Assembly (NCBI RefSeq): GCF_003353175.1
Contig: NZ_QHKS01000010.1
Span: 62,001-126,000, forward strand
Length of the DNA stretch: 64,000 nt
Direction of reading: 5' to 3'
Origin: Paraburkholderia lacunae
Lineage (GTDB): Bacteria; Pseudomonadota; Gammaproteobacteria; Burkholderiales; Burkholderiaceae
In this document: positions 37,289 through 46,048 of the stretch, in pieces
Position numbering within the stretch: position 1 is the first letter of the stretch
Layout: each line of letters begins with the position of its first letter
The notes under the pieces: generated by a model
What the model saw: the letters and a program-made list of their open reading frames with translations, nothing else
Database searches by the model: none
What the model was told of the DNA's origin: nothing
Translations under genes and position numbers: made by a program

Positions 37289-38668
37289 ATGTTCGTCAGC
37301 GTCAAAGCAAGGGTCCTTACGGACGAAACCAGCGTCTACACCGAGATCCCCGCGCTTCTTACCGCGTCAGGGGTTCTCGAGCCGTTGATCGACTACTTCC
37401 TGCACCGGAACCATGATCGGAGTCTGGAATGGATGCGGAAAGTAACACGGTCAATTCGACTCTTCCTCGAATACCTCCAGGCCAATCCTACTGAACGCGA
37501 TCCCCATTGTCTGTTTCAGAACTTTGCGCAACGCCTGTACACGGGCACCTGCAATCGCGAAACCGGAATTGACTCCACCGGGTTGTGCTGGTCGCCCCGA
37601 TCGCCGCACGACGCGGCGCGCATCATTACCCATTTGACCGACTTCTTCGATTGGTTGGGGGAGGTGCGATCCGAAGAATCAAAAATCAATCCACGATATG
37701 CCGGCGGGGTTTTCGACCGACAAACCGACGAAGCTGCCTATCAGTACCGGCGAAACAAGGCGTTCCTCGGACACACATGGGCAGCAAACGCGACTATGCA
37801 GTCGATAGGGCATCGGGTCCGCTATCGAAACCTGCCCACGGTCGATCAAGGTGAGCCCCCAGTATTTCCCGAAGACCAGTTTGAAGACTTGCTATTCAAG
37901 GGCTTCTGTACCGGGGATCGGTACGACTATCGTGGCATTCTGATTACCCTGTTGCTGCACGGCGCGGGCTTTCGAGAGTCCGAGCCTTTCCACCTCTACG
38001 TCCAGGATGTATTCCCAGATCCCTCAAGTCCCCGACAAGCCAAAGTCCTCATCCACCATCCGCACTATGGAGCCGCACCATCCGACTGGCGTGACGACCG
38101 GAGACAACAAAAAAAATCCAATCGCGCTGAATATCTCGCCCACCACTTCGGCCTGGTGCCCCGCACCGACCTGATGGATCGCCGTCATGCGGGCTGGAAA
38201 GGCGGCATGCACGATGGCGCCTACTACAAACAGGCGTATTGGTTTGTACCCGAATACGGCGAATGGTTTCTCGAGTTATGGCATCGCTACCTCAAACAGG
38301 TCGCACGCTTCGATCGGGACCATCCGTTTGCCTTCGTCAATCTTAAGCGAGAACCATTCGGGGCGATGTATACGCTTACCCAATACAACAAGGCTCACGC
38401 TGCCGCGTGCAGGCGCATTGGTCTCAACGTCGGAAAGGCTCTCGGGACGACTCCGCATGGGCACCGCCACGCCTATGGGCAGCGCTTGAAGCGCGCTGGC
38501 ATCGACAAGGCACTGATCCGCCGCTTCATGCATCACTCGTCCATTGAAAGCCAGGAAATCTACACGCGAGCAAGTGCCCGCGAAGCCCGGATTGCACTCG
38601 ATGCAGCCGTGCGACGGTTGCAAGGAGATCCAGTCGTCTCCCATCCAGGTCCAGCATATCCATGCTGA
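37289..38668 (+). CDS. gmtY: Gamma-mobile-trio tyrosine recombinase GmtY
   Basis: The 459-residue protein is a tyrosine recombinase/integrase. An arginine in HGAGFRESEPFHL (near residue 235), the HGHRHAYG segment near 390, MHHSS, and the tyrosine in QEIYTRAS fit the R...HxxR...H...Y active site. The start MFVSVKARVLTDETS and overall length match what I recall of GmtY. It is followed at 30 bases by a second large recombinase-like gene and then a small gene, which is the order of the trio. Such trios are described as moving genomic islands in gammaproteobacteria. The family name is from memory of the annotation; the recombinase assignment rests on visible residues. Confidence 0.85.
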   Translation: MFVSVKARVLTDETSVYTEIPALLTASGVLEPLIDYFLHRNHDRSLEWMRKVTRSIRLFLEYLQANPTERDPHCLFQNFAQRLYTGTCNRETGIDSTGLCWSPRSPHDAARIITHLTDFFDWLGEVRSEESKINPRYAGGVFDRQTDEAAYQYRRNKAFLGHTWAANATMQSIGHRVRYRNLPTVDQGEPPVFPEDQFEDLLFKGFCTGDRYDYRGILITLLLHGAGFRESEPFHLYVQDVFPDPSSPRQAKVLIHHPHYGAAPSDWRDDRRQQKKSNRAEYLAHHFGLVPRTDLMDRRHAGWKGGMHDGAYYKQAYWFVPEYGEWFLELWHRYLKQVARFDRDHPFAFVNLKREPFGAMYTLTQYNKAHAAACRRIGLNVGKALGTTPHGHRHAYGQRLKRAGIDKALIRRFMHHSSIESQEIYTRASAREARIALDAAVRRLQGDPVVSHPGPAYPC

Positions 38669-38698
38669 CCAGCCGCCCGTAACGATTGAACAATTCCC

Positions 38699-41311
38699 AT
38701 GGTAAAAATTTCTGCAACCAAGCCCAAAGGACGCCGCAAGGCCGCAAGGACTGAGCGCAGTAAGAGTCGCGATGCAGATCCGACGCTTAGCTGGGTCGAG
38801 GAACAGTATCCTGAGCTGGACGCCTGGCGCGTTTTGGCGTTGGAGTGGATAAGAGGCGAAACGCATAACCTTGGCCACAAACTCAGCGCGCTATCGCTCT
38901 TCCTTGAGCGTTACCTTTTCATCCAGAGGTTGCCTCTTGATCCGACCGTATTCCTGGCACAAACTACACATGTCCCCGAGTTCCATCGGACAGCTTGTTC
39001 AAATTCTCAGTATGGCATCAGCGCAAACAACCACGTCCACGCTTTCCTGCAATTCGTACTGCTGAGACACTTCAGTCAAATCGACGAGGCTGGCAAACCT
39101 GTAGTGATGCCGGTGTTCCACAACCCCGTGCCTCGCATGTCGAAAAGCGGATTTCCGAAGCGCGACGAGAGCGTGCATTCACCGCTACCGTACGGCTACA
39201 TCGACCAATTGCGTCAAATCCTGGCAGCAGGACCACATTTTCGCGACTGGCGGTGGGCGCAGAATGCGCTCGGAGCGAGGCTTGGCTGCTATGGTGCGAA
39301 TGCCCCCGACTGGTTTGATGTAACCGAAGACCAGATTGATCATGACGACCCAGACTGCGTGTGGCGGATACGCAAGTTAAGCAGGAACTATCGCGGCGGG
39401 CAGGTTTTGCAGATGTGGAGTCCAGTACGATGGGTTGCCATGCTCGTGAAGCTCATCCTACCGCTGCGCACATCCCAAGTTCGTGTGCTCGACTCTGGGG
39501 AAGCGGATACTTGGCGGTATGCATGTGGTAGATGGCAGGTGAACTTAGGCGGCCTTGCTCGGGGCAGCGAGTCCAGGCCTCTACAACAGGGGGTGTTCCG
39601 TGCTCTCATCGACGGTGAAGCATCGTCTGTGGTCCTCTACATCAACACAAACAAGACCGCCGATATTGCGAGGTCTAGACCCGAGAATGGCTATGTGATG
39701 CCGTGGACTCTCGGCGGAGAGGTGCATCAGAATGTTTTTTACTGGCTGGAGAAGCTGCGCGACTGGCAGGAGAAATACAACCCCGTCGCACGCCTGACAT
39801 CATGGATGGAATTAGATCGCCGTCATATCAACGCCAAGAGCGATGTGCAATTGGCGCGTTATCCTGACATGTGCTTTCTGTTCCGGATGCGCGAGTCCCC
39901 GGCTCATATGCGCCATCTTCCGCTCAATGATGCGGCGATGGATCTATGCTGGTTTCGCTTGTTGGGAGACCTTGAACTGCGCCTCGCTGACCGGGCCGAG
40001 ACTCATCGCAATGGGGCGCCGATTCGACTCCTCCCATCCACAGAAGAACAAGGAGGGCGAAGGACCTTGTTTCCGCTGCACAGTCTGCGCGTCTCCTTGA
40101 TTACGGCACTGGCACTCGAAGGTCAGGTGCCGTTTCCGGTATTGCAAAAGCTCGTCGGTCATAGCCGCCTCGTTATGACCTTGTACTACACCAAGCCCGG
40201 CGCGACCTATATTCACGACATGTTGCTCGATGCGAAAGAGCGTCTGGAAGCGAACAAAGAAGCGAGCATCCAGAATTTTTTGCTCGACACAAGTCACGAC
40301 GAGCTTCTGCAGAAAGCGATATGCAACAGTTCGTCCAGCGTCGGAAACATTATCCCGGAGCATCCCGCAGCGCGTAATCCCGTCGGCTGGATGCCGATGC
40401 ACCACGGCCTGTGCACCGTGGGCGGCAACACCCATGACACGACGGAGAACCGAGCCGTAGGCGGATGTCACAACGGAGGCGCGTTGATTCTTCCGGGTAC
40501 TCCTTTCAGTAATCCAAAACATGCCCCGGTCCCCGGAGGCAGTCGCAACTGCATTCGTTGTCGCTGGTTTGTGACTGAGCCGCACTATCTGCCGGCGCTC
40601 GCGGCGCACTTCAACACGGTCGCCTACCATTTCGACGAGGCGCGCAACACTTGCCTCGCCAGTGATAAGGCTCTTCTTGATCTGAAGAAGCAGAAGGCTG
40701 ATTCTGAGGAAGCCGGACATGTGTTTACCCATCTCGATACCTTCCGACAGGCGGAACGTGTGTGGGAAGGGACGATGAAGCGATTTAACGACCTGGCTGA
40801 GGATTTGGCGGCCTGCTGGCGCCTGATCGAACGCTGTAAGTCCGCGCTCGACGTGGCACGCGAAGGGGACACACAGTTGGTGGCCGTAGGCGCTGCCACC
40901 GACGTGCACCTCGCGTTCGAGGAGACGGAGTCGGAATTGCTGCAACTCGCTGGTGTTTGCGAAAACGTTGAACTCTATCCTGATCTTGATGCTGGCAAGG
41001 CTGTATTCCGTCGTAGCCAGCTGCTCGACGCCGTGCTTTATCGCGATGACGTGCCGCCCATGTTCATGATGCTGAGTGAAGACGAGCAACTCCGTGCGGG
41101 CAATGCCTTTATGCGTCGTCTCGCACAGCAGATGAATCCGGCGAATCCGGTGCTGGGGCAGCGGCAAGTGATCAATCTGATGGACGCCGGTGAAAGCTTG
41201 AGCGAGCGATTTGGTGTCGATCTCACCGCGCTGCTGCCAAAGGGCAACTCCATTCCGACGTTCGCCCGCAAATCACGAACGCTCGCGGATTCGGACGCGC
41301 GAACGACATGA
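38699..41311 (+). CDS. gmtZ: Gamma-mobile-trio integrase GmtZ
   Basis: The 870-residue protein contains a tyrosine-recombinase-like core near its middle: LHSLRVSLITAL near residues 459-470 and VGHSRLVMTLYYTK near 485-499, with the likely nucleophile tyrosine. After the core, residues 570-625 hold a set of cysteines and histidines (CTVGG, GGCHNGG, NCIRCRWF) that could bind zinc. The last 200 residues are helical and charged. The size and order match GmtZ. Its stop overlaps the start of gmtX by four bases (ATGA), so the two are translated together. Why the system needs two different recombinases is not known to me. Confidence 0.83.
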   Translation: MVKISATKPKGRRKAARTERSKSRDADPTLSWVEEQYPELDAWRVLALEWIRGETHNLGHKLSALSLFLERYLFIQRLPLDPTVFLAQTTHVPEFHRTACSNSQYGISANNHVHAFLQFVLLRHFSQIDEAGKPVVMPVFHNPVPRMSKSGFPKRDESVHSPLPYGYIDQLRQILAAGPHFRDWRWAQNALGARLGCYGANAPDWFDVTEDQIDHDDPDCVWRIRKLSRNYRGGQVLQMWSPVRWVAMLVKLILPLRTSQVRVLDSGEADTWRYACGRWQVNLGGLARGSESRPLQQGVFRALIDGEASSVVLYINTNKTADIARSRPENGYVMPWTLGGEVHQNVFYWLEKLRDWQEKYNPVARLTSWMELDRRHINAKSDVQLARYPDMCFLFRMRESPAHMRHLPLNDAAMDLCWFRLLGDLELRLADRAETHRNGAPIRLLPSTEEQGGRRTLFPLHSLRVSLITALALEGQVPFPVLQKLVGHSRLVMTLYYTKPGATYIHDMLLDAKERLEANKEASIQNFLLDTSHDELLQKAICNSSSSVGNIIPEHPAARNPVGWMPMHHGLCTVGGNTHDTTENRAVGGCHNGGALILPGTPFSNPKHAPVPGGSRNCIRCRWFVTEPHYLPALAAHFNTVAYHFDEARNTCLASDKALLDLKKQKADSEEAGHVFTHLDTFRQAERVWEGTMKRFNDLAEDLAACWRLIERCKSALDVAREGDTQLVAVGAATDVHLAFEETESELLQLAGVCENVELYPDLDAGKAVFRRSQLLDAVLYRDDVPPMFMMLSEDEQLRAGNAFMRRLAQQMNPANPVLGQRQVINLMDAGESLSERFGVDLTALLPKGNSIPTFARKSRTLADSDARTT

Positions 41312-42003
41312 CGATCGACCACCCGGACGTCGTTCTCGACACGCTGCTTGCCAAAGGCGGACGCTCTCATCGGCGCGCCAAACTAACGGCGATGCACGAG
41401 ATTTGTCGCAAGCACCACGAATCAGGATCCCGCGATTTTTCGCTCCCAACCATCGGGCGCCTGGCCGAAACCAAAGGAATCCTGAAAGGACGCGTCCTCT
41501 ACAATGCTCAATCAGCCGACTATCGCGTGCTGGTAGGGGCTTGGGCGACCCTTGTTGGCCAGCCGCCGCCGCAGGCATCGAAGCCGCTGGCAAGCCACGA
41601 ATACCTGATGCGTATCAATGACCCTGCCATTCGCTCCATCATGCAGTCCGTCATCGTCGAGCGTGACAAGCTCAAGGCGGAAGTCAATCTGCTGAAGGCG
41701 AACACTCAGGTAATTGTCGATCGACGCCCGGTTGGTGTCCGCGTCGCTGGCGCCCCCACATCGCCACCCGTCATGCTATTCGGCAACGCCGAGCAACTCA
41801 CGCCTTCCGAGCGTGAAGCACTTCAGAAAGCGATTTCGGCCACGCATCTTGCGGAGCAAGGATTGCGAGAGGGCACGCATGGCGAGATCGTGAACGACCA
41901 CGCCCAGCGCGGCCTTGATTTGCTGAAGCGCGCCGCGAACCTGCGCTGCCATGCCGTACGCACGCACGGTCGGCTCCATCCCCTTGCCCGTACGCACAAA
42001 TAG
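41308..42003 (+). CDS. gmtX: Gamma-mobile-trio protein GmtX, with host-derived C-terminus
   Basis: The 231-residue protein is the third member of the trio. The N-terminal 60 residues are basic with a possible helix-turn-helix (FSLPTIGRLAETKGILKG), and a short coiled segment follows (IVERDKLKAEVNLLKAN). No enzymatic motif is visible. From about residue 199 onward the frame is antisense to a recognisable lysR gene, so the last 33 residues are read from DNA of the insertion site. The true element-encoded protein probably ends near 41.9 kb. Overlap with gmtZ supports a joint function in mobility. It may be the DNA-binding or directionality factor, which is inference. Confidence 0.8.
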   Translation: MTIDHPDVVLDTLLAKGGRSHRRAKLTAMHEICRKHHESGSRDFSLPTIGRLAETKGILKGRVLYNAQSADYRVLVGAWATLVGQPPPQASKPLASHEYLMRINDPAIRSIMQSVIVERDKLKAEVNLLKANTQVIVDRRPVGVRVAGAPTSPPVMLFGNAEQLTPSEREALQKAISATHLAEQGLREGTHGEIVNDHAQRGLDLLKRAANLRCHAVRTHGRLHPLARTHK

Positions 42004-42156
42004 GTCGTCGCCGAGTACCTGCCGCAGGCGCGTGAGCGCGTGGCTGATAGCCGACTGACTGAGATTCAGGCGTTTGCCCGCCAATGCGAGGTTGCGGTCT
42101 TCGAATACTGCGTCAAACACGCGCAGCAGGTTAAGGTCAATGCGTTCTGAGGACAT
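41902..42156 (-). pseudogene. Truncated LysR-family regulator, N-terminal DNA-binding part only
   Basis: From the ATG at 42156 the first 85 residues are an intact LysR winged helix (DLNLLRVFDAVFEDRNLALA, then LSQSAISHALTRLRQVLGDD and LFVRTGKGMEPT). Similarity stops at about ALG (41902-41904), where the sequence becomes the 3' end of gmtX. The effector-binding domain of some 200 residues is missing and is not found elsewhere in the window. It starts five bases after the stop of the amidotransferase gene on the same strand, so before disruption it was probably the last gene of, or a regulator linked to, the amine-oxidation cluster. Confidence 0.85.
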
Positions 42157-42160
42157 GGTC

Positions 42161-42943
42161 CTAACCCTTATTGTGAACAACGGCCTGTTGCGCGGCGTAA
42201 CGACGGCAACTGGCCCCGAATGCCTCAAAGAGCGAGCGCGACATCCCATCGCTTTCCACCGTCACTTCCGGGTGCCACTGCACACCCAGTGCAAAGTCGT
42301 TGCCGTCGAGTCGATAAGCTTCAATCAATCCGTCTGGCGCCCGCGCCTCAACAGCGAGTGACGGCGCCAGCTCGGCCACGCCCTGCCGGTGAAGCGAATT
42401 CACACGCACGCGCTGCTCGCCTGTGAGTGCGGAGAGCCTGCCGCCGGCGGTGAGGTCAATGTCGTGCTTGTACCGATAACGGGTGGGCAAATCCTCGTTG
42501 GGGTCTTCAAGGTGGTCAGCGGCGTGCCCCGCCGCATGAATGTCGGTATGGAGCGTGCCACCAAAAGCCACGTTCATTTCCTGAAAGCCGCGGCAGATGG
42601 CCAGAAACGGCATGCCGCGCACGGCAGCGCCCCGCATCAGTTCCAGCGCGACATGGTCGCGTTCGGGGTCGACCAGCATCCCGATTTCGGTCAGGCCGCC
42701 ATACCGCCGCGCCTCGACATTCGAAGCGCCGCCAGGAAAGAGCAGACCGCTCACACCGTCGAGATAGCCTTCGGTGGTCTCGATTTCCTGCGTGGCTGGA
42801 ATCAGAACGGGGCTCACGCGCGAGCAGGAGATCAATGCCCGAATGTAGCTGTGCTTTGCGCTGTGCAGGTCGTGTTCGCCCACAAAGAAGCGGTCACATA
42901 CCAGCCCGACGAGTGGCCGGCAGATTTCACCCGCGCTCATCAT
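42161..42943 (-). CDS. Class I glutamine amidotransferase-like gamma-glutamyl hydrolase (peptidase C26)
   Basis: The 260-residue protein belongs to the PuuD-like peptidase C26 family. The nucleophile cysteine is in FLAICRGFQEMN (near residue 118) and the catalytic histidine in LGVQWHPEV. Family members cleave gamma-glutamyl bonds, for example gamma-glutamyl-GABA in putrescine breakdown; relatives in aniline pathways act on gamma-glutamylanilide. The start overlaps the ferredoxin reductase stop by three bases. With a glutamine-synthetase-like ligase in the same operon, it likely removes glutamate from the amine product or an excess intermediate. Confidence 0.87.
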   Translation of the reverse strand: MMSAGEICRPLVGLVCDRFFVGEHDLHSAKHSYIRALISCSRVSPVLIPATQEIETTEGYLDGVSGLLFPGGASNVEARRYGGLTEIGMLVDPERDHVALELMRGAAVRGMPFLAICRGFQEMNVAFGGTLHTDIHAAGHAADHLEDPNEDLPTRYRYKHDIDLTAGGRLSALTGEQRVRVNSLHRQGVAELAPSLAVEARAPDGLIEAYRLDGNDFALGVQWHPEVTVESDGMSRSLFEAFGASCRRYAAQQAVVHNKG

Positions 42944-44196
42944 GCGACTCCCTGTGCAACGGGGACCGGCTGGTTCGCGAGTGCTTTCAGGTCGAAGTCG
43001 GGGTCAGCGAGCTGCTGCGGTGTCGGCTGCGCGCCATTTGCGAGCAGCTTGCGCGCGAGCATGTGGTCCTGTGGCCTGTTGATGCTGTCGACCGCGATGA
43101 GCTTCACGCCACGAAAGTAAAAGAGCGAGAACTTACGGTCTTCGACCGCGCCGCGCAGCACGAACTCTGTGAACCCGGTGTTCACCCCTGCCATCTGCAG
43201 TTTCAGGTCGTATTGGTCCGACCAGAACCACGGCAGCGCGCGGTACGGCTCCGACCGTCCGACGATGGAAGCGGCAGCGATTTTTGCCATATCGTTGGCG
43301 TTTTGCACCGACTCGATACGGCAGGCAGGCATGCCGGCGGGCGCCCAGTACGGGACGAACGAAACGCAGTCACCCGCGGCAAAAATCGAGGGGTCGCTGG
43401 TGCGCGCGAAGGAGTCGACAGCAATACCCCCTGCCAACTTCAGCCCACTGTCTGCCGCCAGTTCCGTGTTGGGAACGACGCCGATACCGACGACGACGAG
43501 GTCGCACATCAGGCGCGTGCCATCCTCGAGTTCGACCGAGCAGACATCGACCGTGCTATGCAGGGCCACCACCTTGCGACCGAACTCGAACGCGACACCG
43601 CGGTCCGTATGAGCGCGCAGCATGAATTCAGATAGCCACGGTGAGGCGACCCGTGCCAGCAGACGTAACTCCGTCTCAACGACGGTCACTTCGAGCCCCT
43701 GCTGACGCAGCGAAGCTGCTGCTTCAAGGCCGATGTAGCCGCCACCGATTACGACGGCACGTCGTGCGGTACGTGCCGTTTCAGCCAGCCGTCTCGCGTC
43801 GCGCAGGTCGCGCAGGTAGTGCACCGCCTCGTGCGCCGCGCCCGGACAGTCGAGCTTGCGCACGCGCGCACCTGTTGTCAGTGCAAGATGGTCGTACGTG
43901 ATTCGCGTGCCGTCATGCAGTTCAACCTCTTTCCGTTCGCGGTCGATGTAGATTGCGCGCGTGCATGGCATCCACTGAATCTTCTCCTCCTCGAGGAACG
44001 CCTGCGAACGCAGGGGCAGTCGGTCCTCCGCATAACTTCCCGTCAGAAAGCCTTTCGACAGCGGGGGACGGTGATACGGCGCATCGGGCTCATCGCCAAG
44101 CAGCACGATATGTCCGTCGAAACCGAATTCCCTCGCGGACGCGGCAAGCTGGATGCCCGCATAGGATGCCCCAACAATCACAAGCGTCTGTTTCAT
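42940..44196 (-). CDS. FAD-dependent ferredoxin reductase
   Basis: The 418-residue protein is a BphA4/putidaredoxin-reductase-type flavoprotein. It starts with the FAD motif IVGASYAGIQLA, has the NAD(P)H motif VVIGGGYIGLEAA near residue 150, and the second FAD signature SIFAAGDC near 275. It transfers electrons from NAD(P)H to the ferredoxin encoded four bases upstream. I chose the ATG at 44196, since the longer frame overlaps the ferredoxin gene. It is the reductase component for the Rieske oxygenase at 46049. Confidence 0.92.
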   Translation of the reverse strand: MKQTLVIVGASYAGIQLAASAREFGFDGHIVLLGDEPDAPYHRPPLSKGFLTGSYAEDRLPLRSQAFLEEEKIQWMPCTRAIYIDRERKEVELHDGTRITYDHLALTTGARVRKLDCPGAAHEAVHYLRDLRDARRLAETARTARRAVVIGGGYIGLEAAASLRQQGLEVTVVETELRLLARVASPWLSEFMLRAHTDRGVAFEFGRKVVALHSTVDVCSVELEDGTRLMCDLVVVGIGVVPNTELAADSGLKLAGGIAVDSFARTSDPSIFAAGDCVSFVPYWAPAGMPACRIESVQNANDMAKIAAASIVGRSEPYRALPWFWSDQYDLKLQMAGVNTGFTEFVLRGAVEDRKFSLFYFRGVKLIAVDSINRPQDHMLARKLLANGAQPTPQQLADPDFDLKALANQPVPVAQGVA

Positions 44197-44200
44197 GATG

Positions 44201-44524
44201 TCACCCCTGCTTCTGGGGAATCTGCACGACCAGACCACTCATGGCGGGTGTCATGACGAGCTGGCAGCTCAGCCGGCTCTCGGGACGGCGCTCGGCGGCC
44301 ACGCCATCGAGCAGTTCCAGTTCGGACTCATCGGGCGACGGCAGGTCCGCTGTCGACGACGCGTCGACATAGACATGGCACGTTGCGCACGACAGGCAAC
44401 CACCGCACTCGGCATCGATACCGCGCACGTTGTTGTGAATGGCAGCTTCCATCACACTGGTGCCAGCAGGCACCTCGATTTCCCGGCGCTCATCGTCGCG
44501 CAGAATGTAAGTGACGATAGGCAT
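44201..44524 (-). CDS. [2Fe-2S] ferredoxin (adrenodoxin/putidaredoxin type)
   Basis: The 107-residue electron carrier has the cysteine pattern C-X5-C-X2-C in ECGGCLSCATCHVYV and a fourth cysteine in RLSCQL. This is the vertebrate/terpredoxin-like class, not the Rieske class. It lies between the reductase and the glutamine-synthetase-like genes and should carry electrons from the reductase to the oxygenase. Confidence 0.92.
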   Translation of the reverse strand: MPIVTYILRDDERREIEVPAGTSVMEAAIHNNVRGIDAECGGCLSCATCHVYVDASSTADLPSPDESELELLDGVAAERRPESRLSCQLVMTPAMSGLVVQIPQKQG

Positions 44525-44552
44525 AACATCTCTCCTTTACGATGGAACACCA

Positions 44553-45989
44553 TCAGAACGTTTCGAAATACTCCCGGTGTTCCCACTCGGTGACTTCCAG
44601 GTTGAAGCGGTTGAGCTCTGCTTCCTTGAGCTTGCAGAAGTAGTCGACGAATGCACTGCCAAAACCTTCGCGCAGACATTCATCGGCTCGCAGCGCATCG
44701 ATGGCATCGCCCAATGTGCGCGGTAAAAATTCGGCCTGCGTTTCGTAGGGCGTATCCGCGGACGGCGGCAGTTCCAGGTTGCGTCGCAGACCATCAAGGC
44801 CTGAGAGCACCTGTGAGCCAAAGTACAGATACGGGTTCGCCGTCGGCTCGCCGACGCGGTTTTCGACACGGCTTGCCGGGTCGCTCGGGCCGCCGAGCAC
44901 GCGCAGCATCACGCCACGGTTGTCGCGTCCCCAGATGGCGCGGTCCGGTGCATTCGAATACGGGCGATAGCGCCGGTAACCGTTGATGGTCGGTGTCGAC
45001 AAGGCCGTGGCACCCTGAGCATGCGCGAGAAGCCCCGCCAGATACTTCTGGCCGGTCGACGAAAGGGGTTCGTCAGCACTGGTCGGCATGAACGCGTTCT
45101 TGCCATCGGCGGCATGCACGAGCGACTGATGCAAATGCCATCCGCTCGACACCACATTCGGAATCCGCGGGCGGCACATGAAGGTGGCGTGATAGCCGTT
45201 GCGCTGGCAAATCTGCTTGACCGCGCTGCGAAACAGAATCATGTCGTCGGCGCTGCGAATGCCCTTAGTGGGCGCGAACGTGAACTCGAACTGGCTCGGG
45301 CCATATTCGACCTCGAGCGAGCGTACCGGCAGCTCAAGCCCATCGATATTGCGACGAAGCAGTTCCATCACGTCGTCGACGGCGTCGTAACGCACCTCCG
45401 TCAGATACTGGTAGCCGTGCGAGAGCAGTTCGACGTCGGGCGGCGTACCGGGCTGCCCTGAGTGCTCGGGCTTCATGTTCTGATTGGTGACCTTGAAGAC
45501 ATGAAACTCGACTTCAAGGCCCGACATGAATTCGAAGCCGTGATTTCCGAGCTGCTCGAGCGTGCGCCGGAACAGATGGCGCGTGTCAAAGGGCACCGGC
45601 CTGCCATTGGCAAAGTAGACGTCGCACAGCACCCAACCGGTGTGCGGCGCCCAGGGCAGGATGCGGAACGTTTCAGGGTCGGCGACCATCAGCGTGTCGC
45701 AAGCACCCTGCATTTCAGGCATGTCGAAGCCACCGCCGGCGGTGAACACCGGGAACACCGTGCGGTGCGACGTATCCTTGGCAAAGAGCGTGGTCGTGAG
45801 CGTCACGCCACTCCTGAACGCCTTGATGGCTTCATCGACGACGAGCGTCTTGCCGCGCAGCAGTCCATGCTGGTCGGAAAACGAAAAACGCACCACCCGG
45901 ACATCACTCTTTTGCAGGCGCTCCAGCAACGCTTTGTACGCAGCGTGCTGGGCGTCAGTCCACAAGCCATGGGATTCTACGAAAGACAT
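44553..45989 (-). CDS. Glutamine-synthetase-like gamma-glutamyl-amine ligase
   Basis: The 478-residue enzyme has the glutamine synthetase catalytic fold: an N-terminal grasp domain with FSDQHGLLRGK, the glutamate-binding LEVEFHVF region near 165, the ATP/metal region with SGWHLHQSL, and the arginine-rich VENRVGEPTANPYLY. Relatives of this length (PuuA, the aniline pathway TdnQ/AtdA1) attach glutamate to amines in place of ammonia, using ATP. Nitrogen assimilation is unlikely given the Rieske oxygenase, ferredoxin and hydrolase neighbours. I chose the ATG at 45989; the open frame starts 13 codons earlier. The amine substrate is unknown. Confidence 0.85.
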   Translation of the reverse strand: MSFVESHGLWTDAQHAAYKALLERLQKSDVRVVRFSFSDQHGLLRGKTLVVDEAIKAFRSGVTLTTTLFAKDTSHRTVFPVFTAGGGFDMPEMQGACDTLMVADPETFRILPWAPHTGWVLCDVYFANGRPVPFDTRHLFRRTLEQLGNHGFEFMSGLEVEFHVFKVTNQNMKPEHSGQPGTPPDVELLSHGYQYLTEVRYDAVDDVMELLRRNIDGLELPVRSLEVEYGPSQFEFTFAPTKGIRSADDMILFRSAVKQICQRNGYHATFMCRPRIPNVVSSGWHLHQSLVHAADGKNAFMPTSADEPLSSTGQKYLAGLLAHAQGATALSTPTINGYRRYRPYSNAPDRAIWGRDNRGVMLRVLGGPSDPASRVENRVGEPTANPYLYFGSQVLSGLDGLRRNLELPPSADTPYETQAEFLPRTLGDAIDALRADECLREGFGSAFVDYFCKLKEAELNRFNLEVTEWEHREYFETF

Positions 45990-46048
45990 TTTTGATTCGC
46001 GCGGCAACAGGACGGCCGCGCGCTCCATTCAGGTTGCGGGGATGGTCC

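Noticed and set aside
39944..41167. A 407-codon minus-strand frame inside gmtZ
   Set aside because: gmtZ carries recombinase motifs and is coupled to gmtX; the antisense frame has none.
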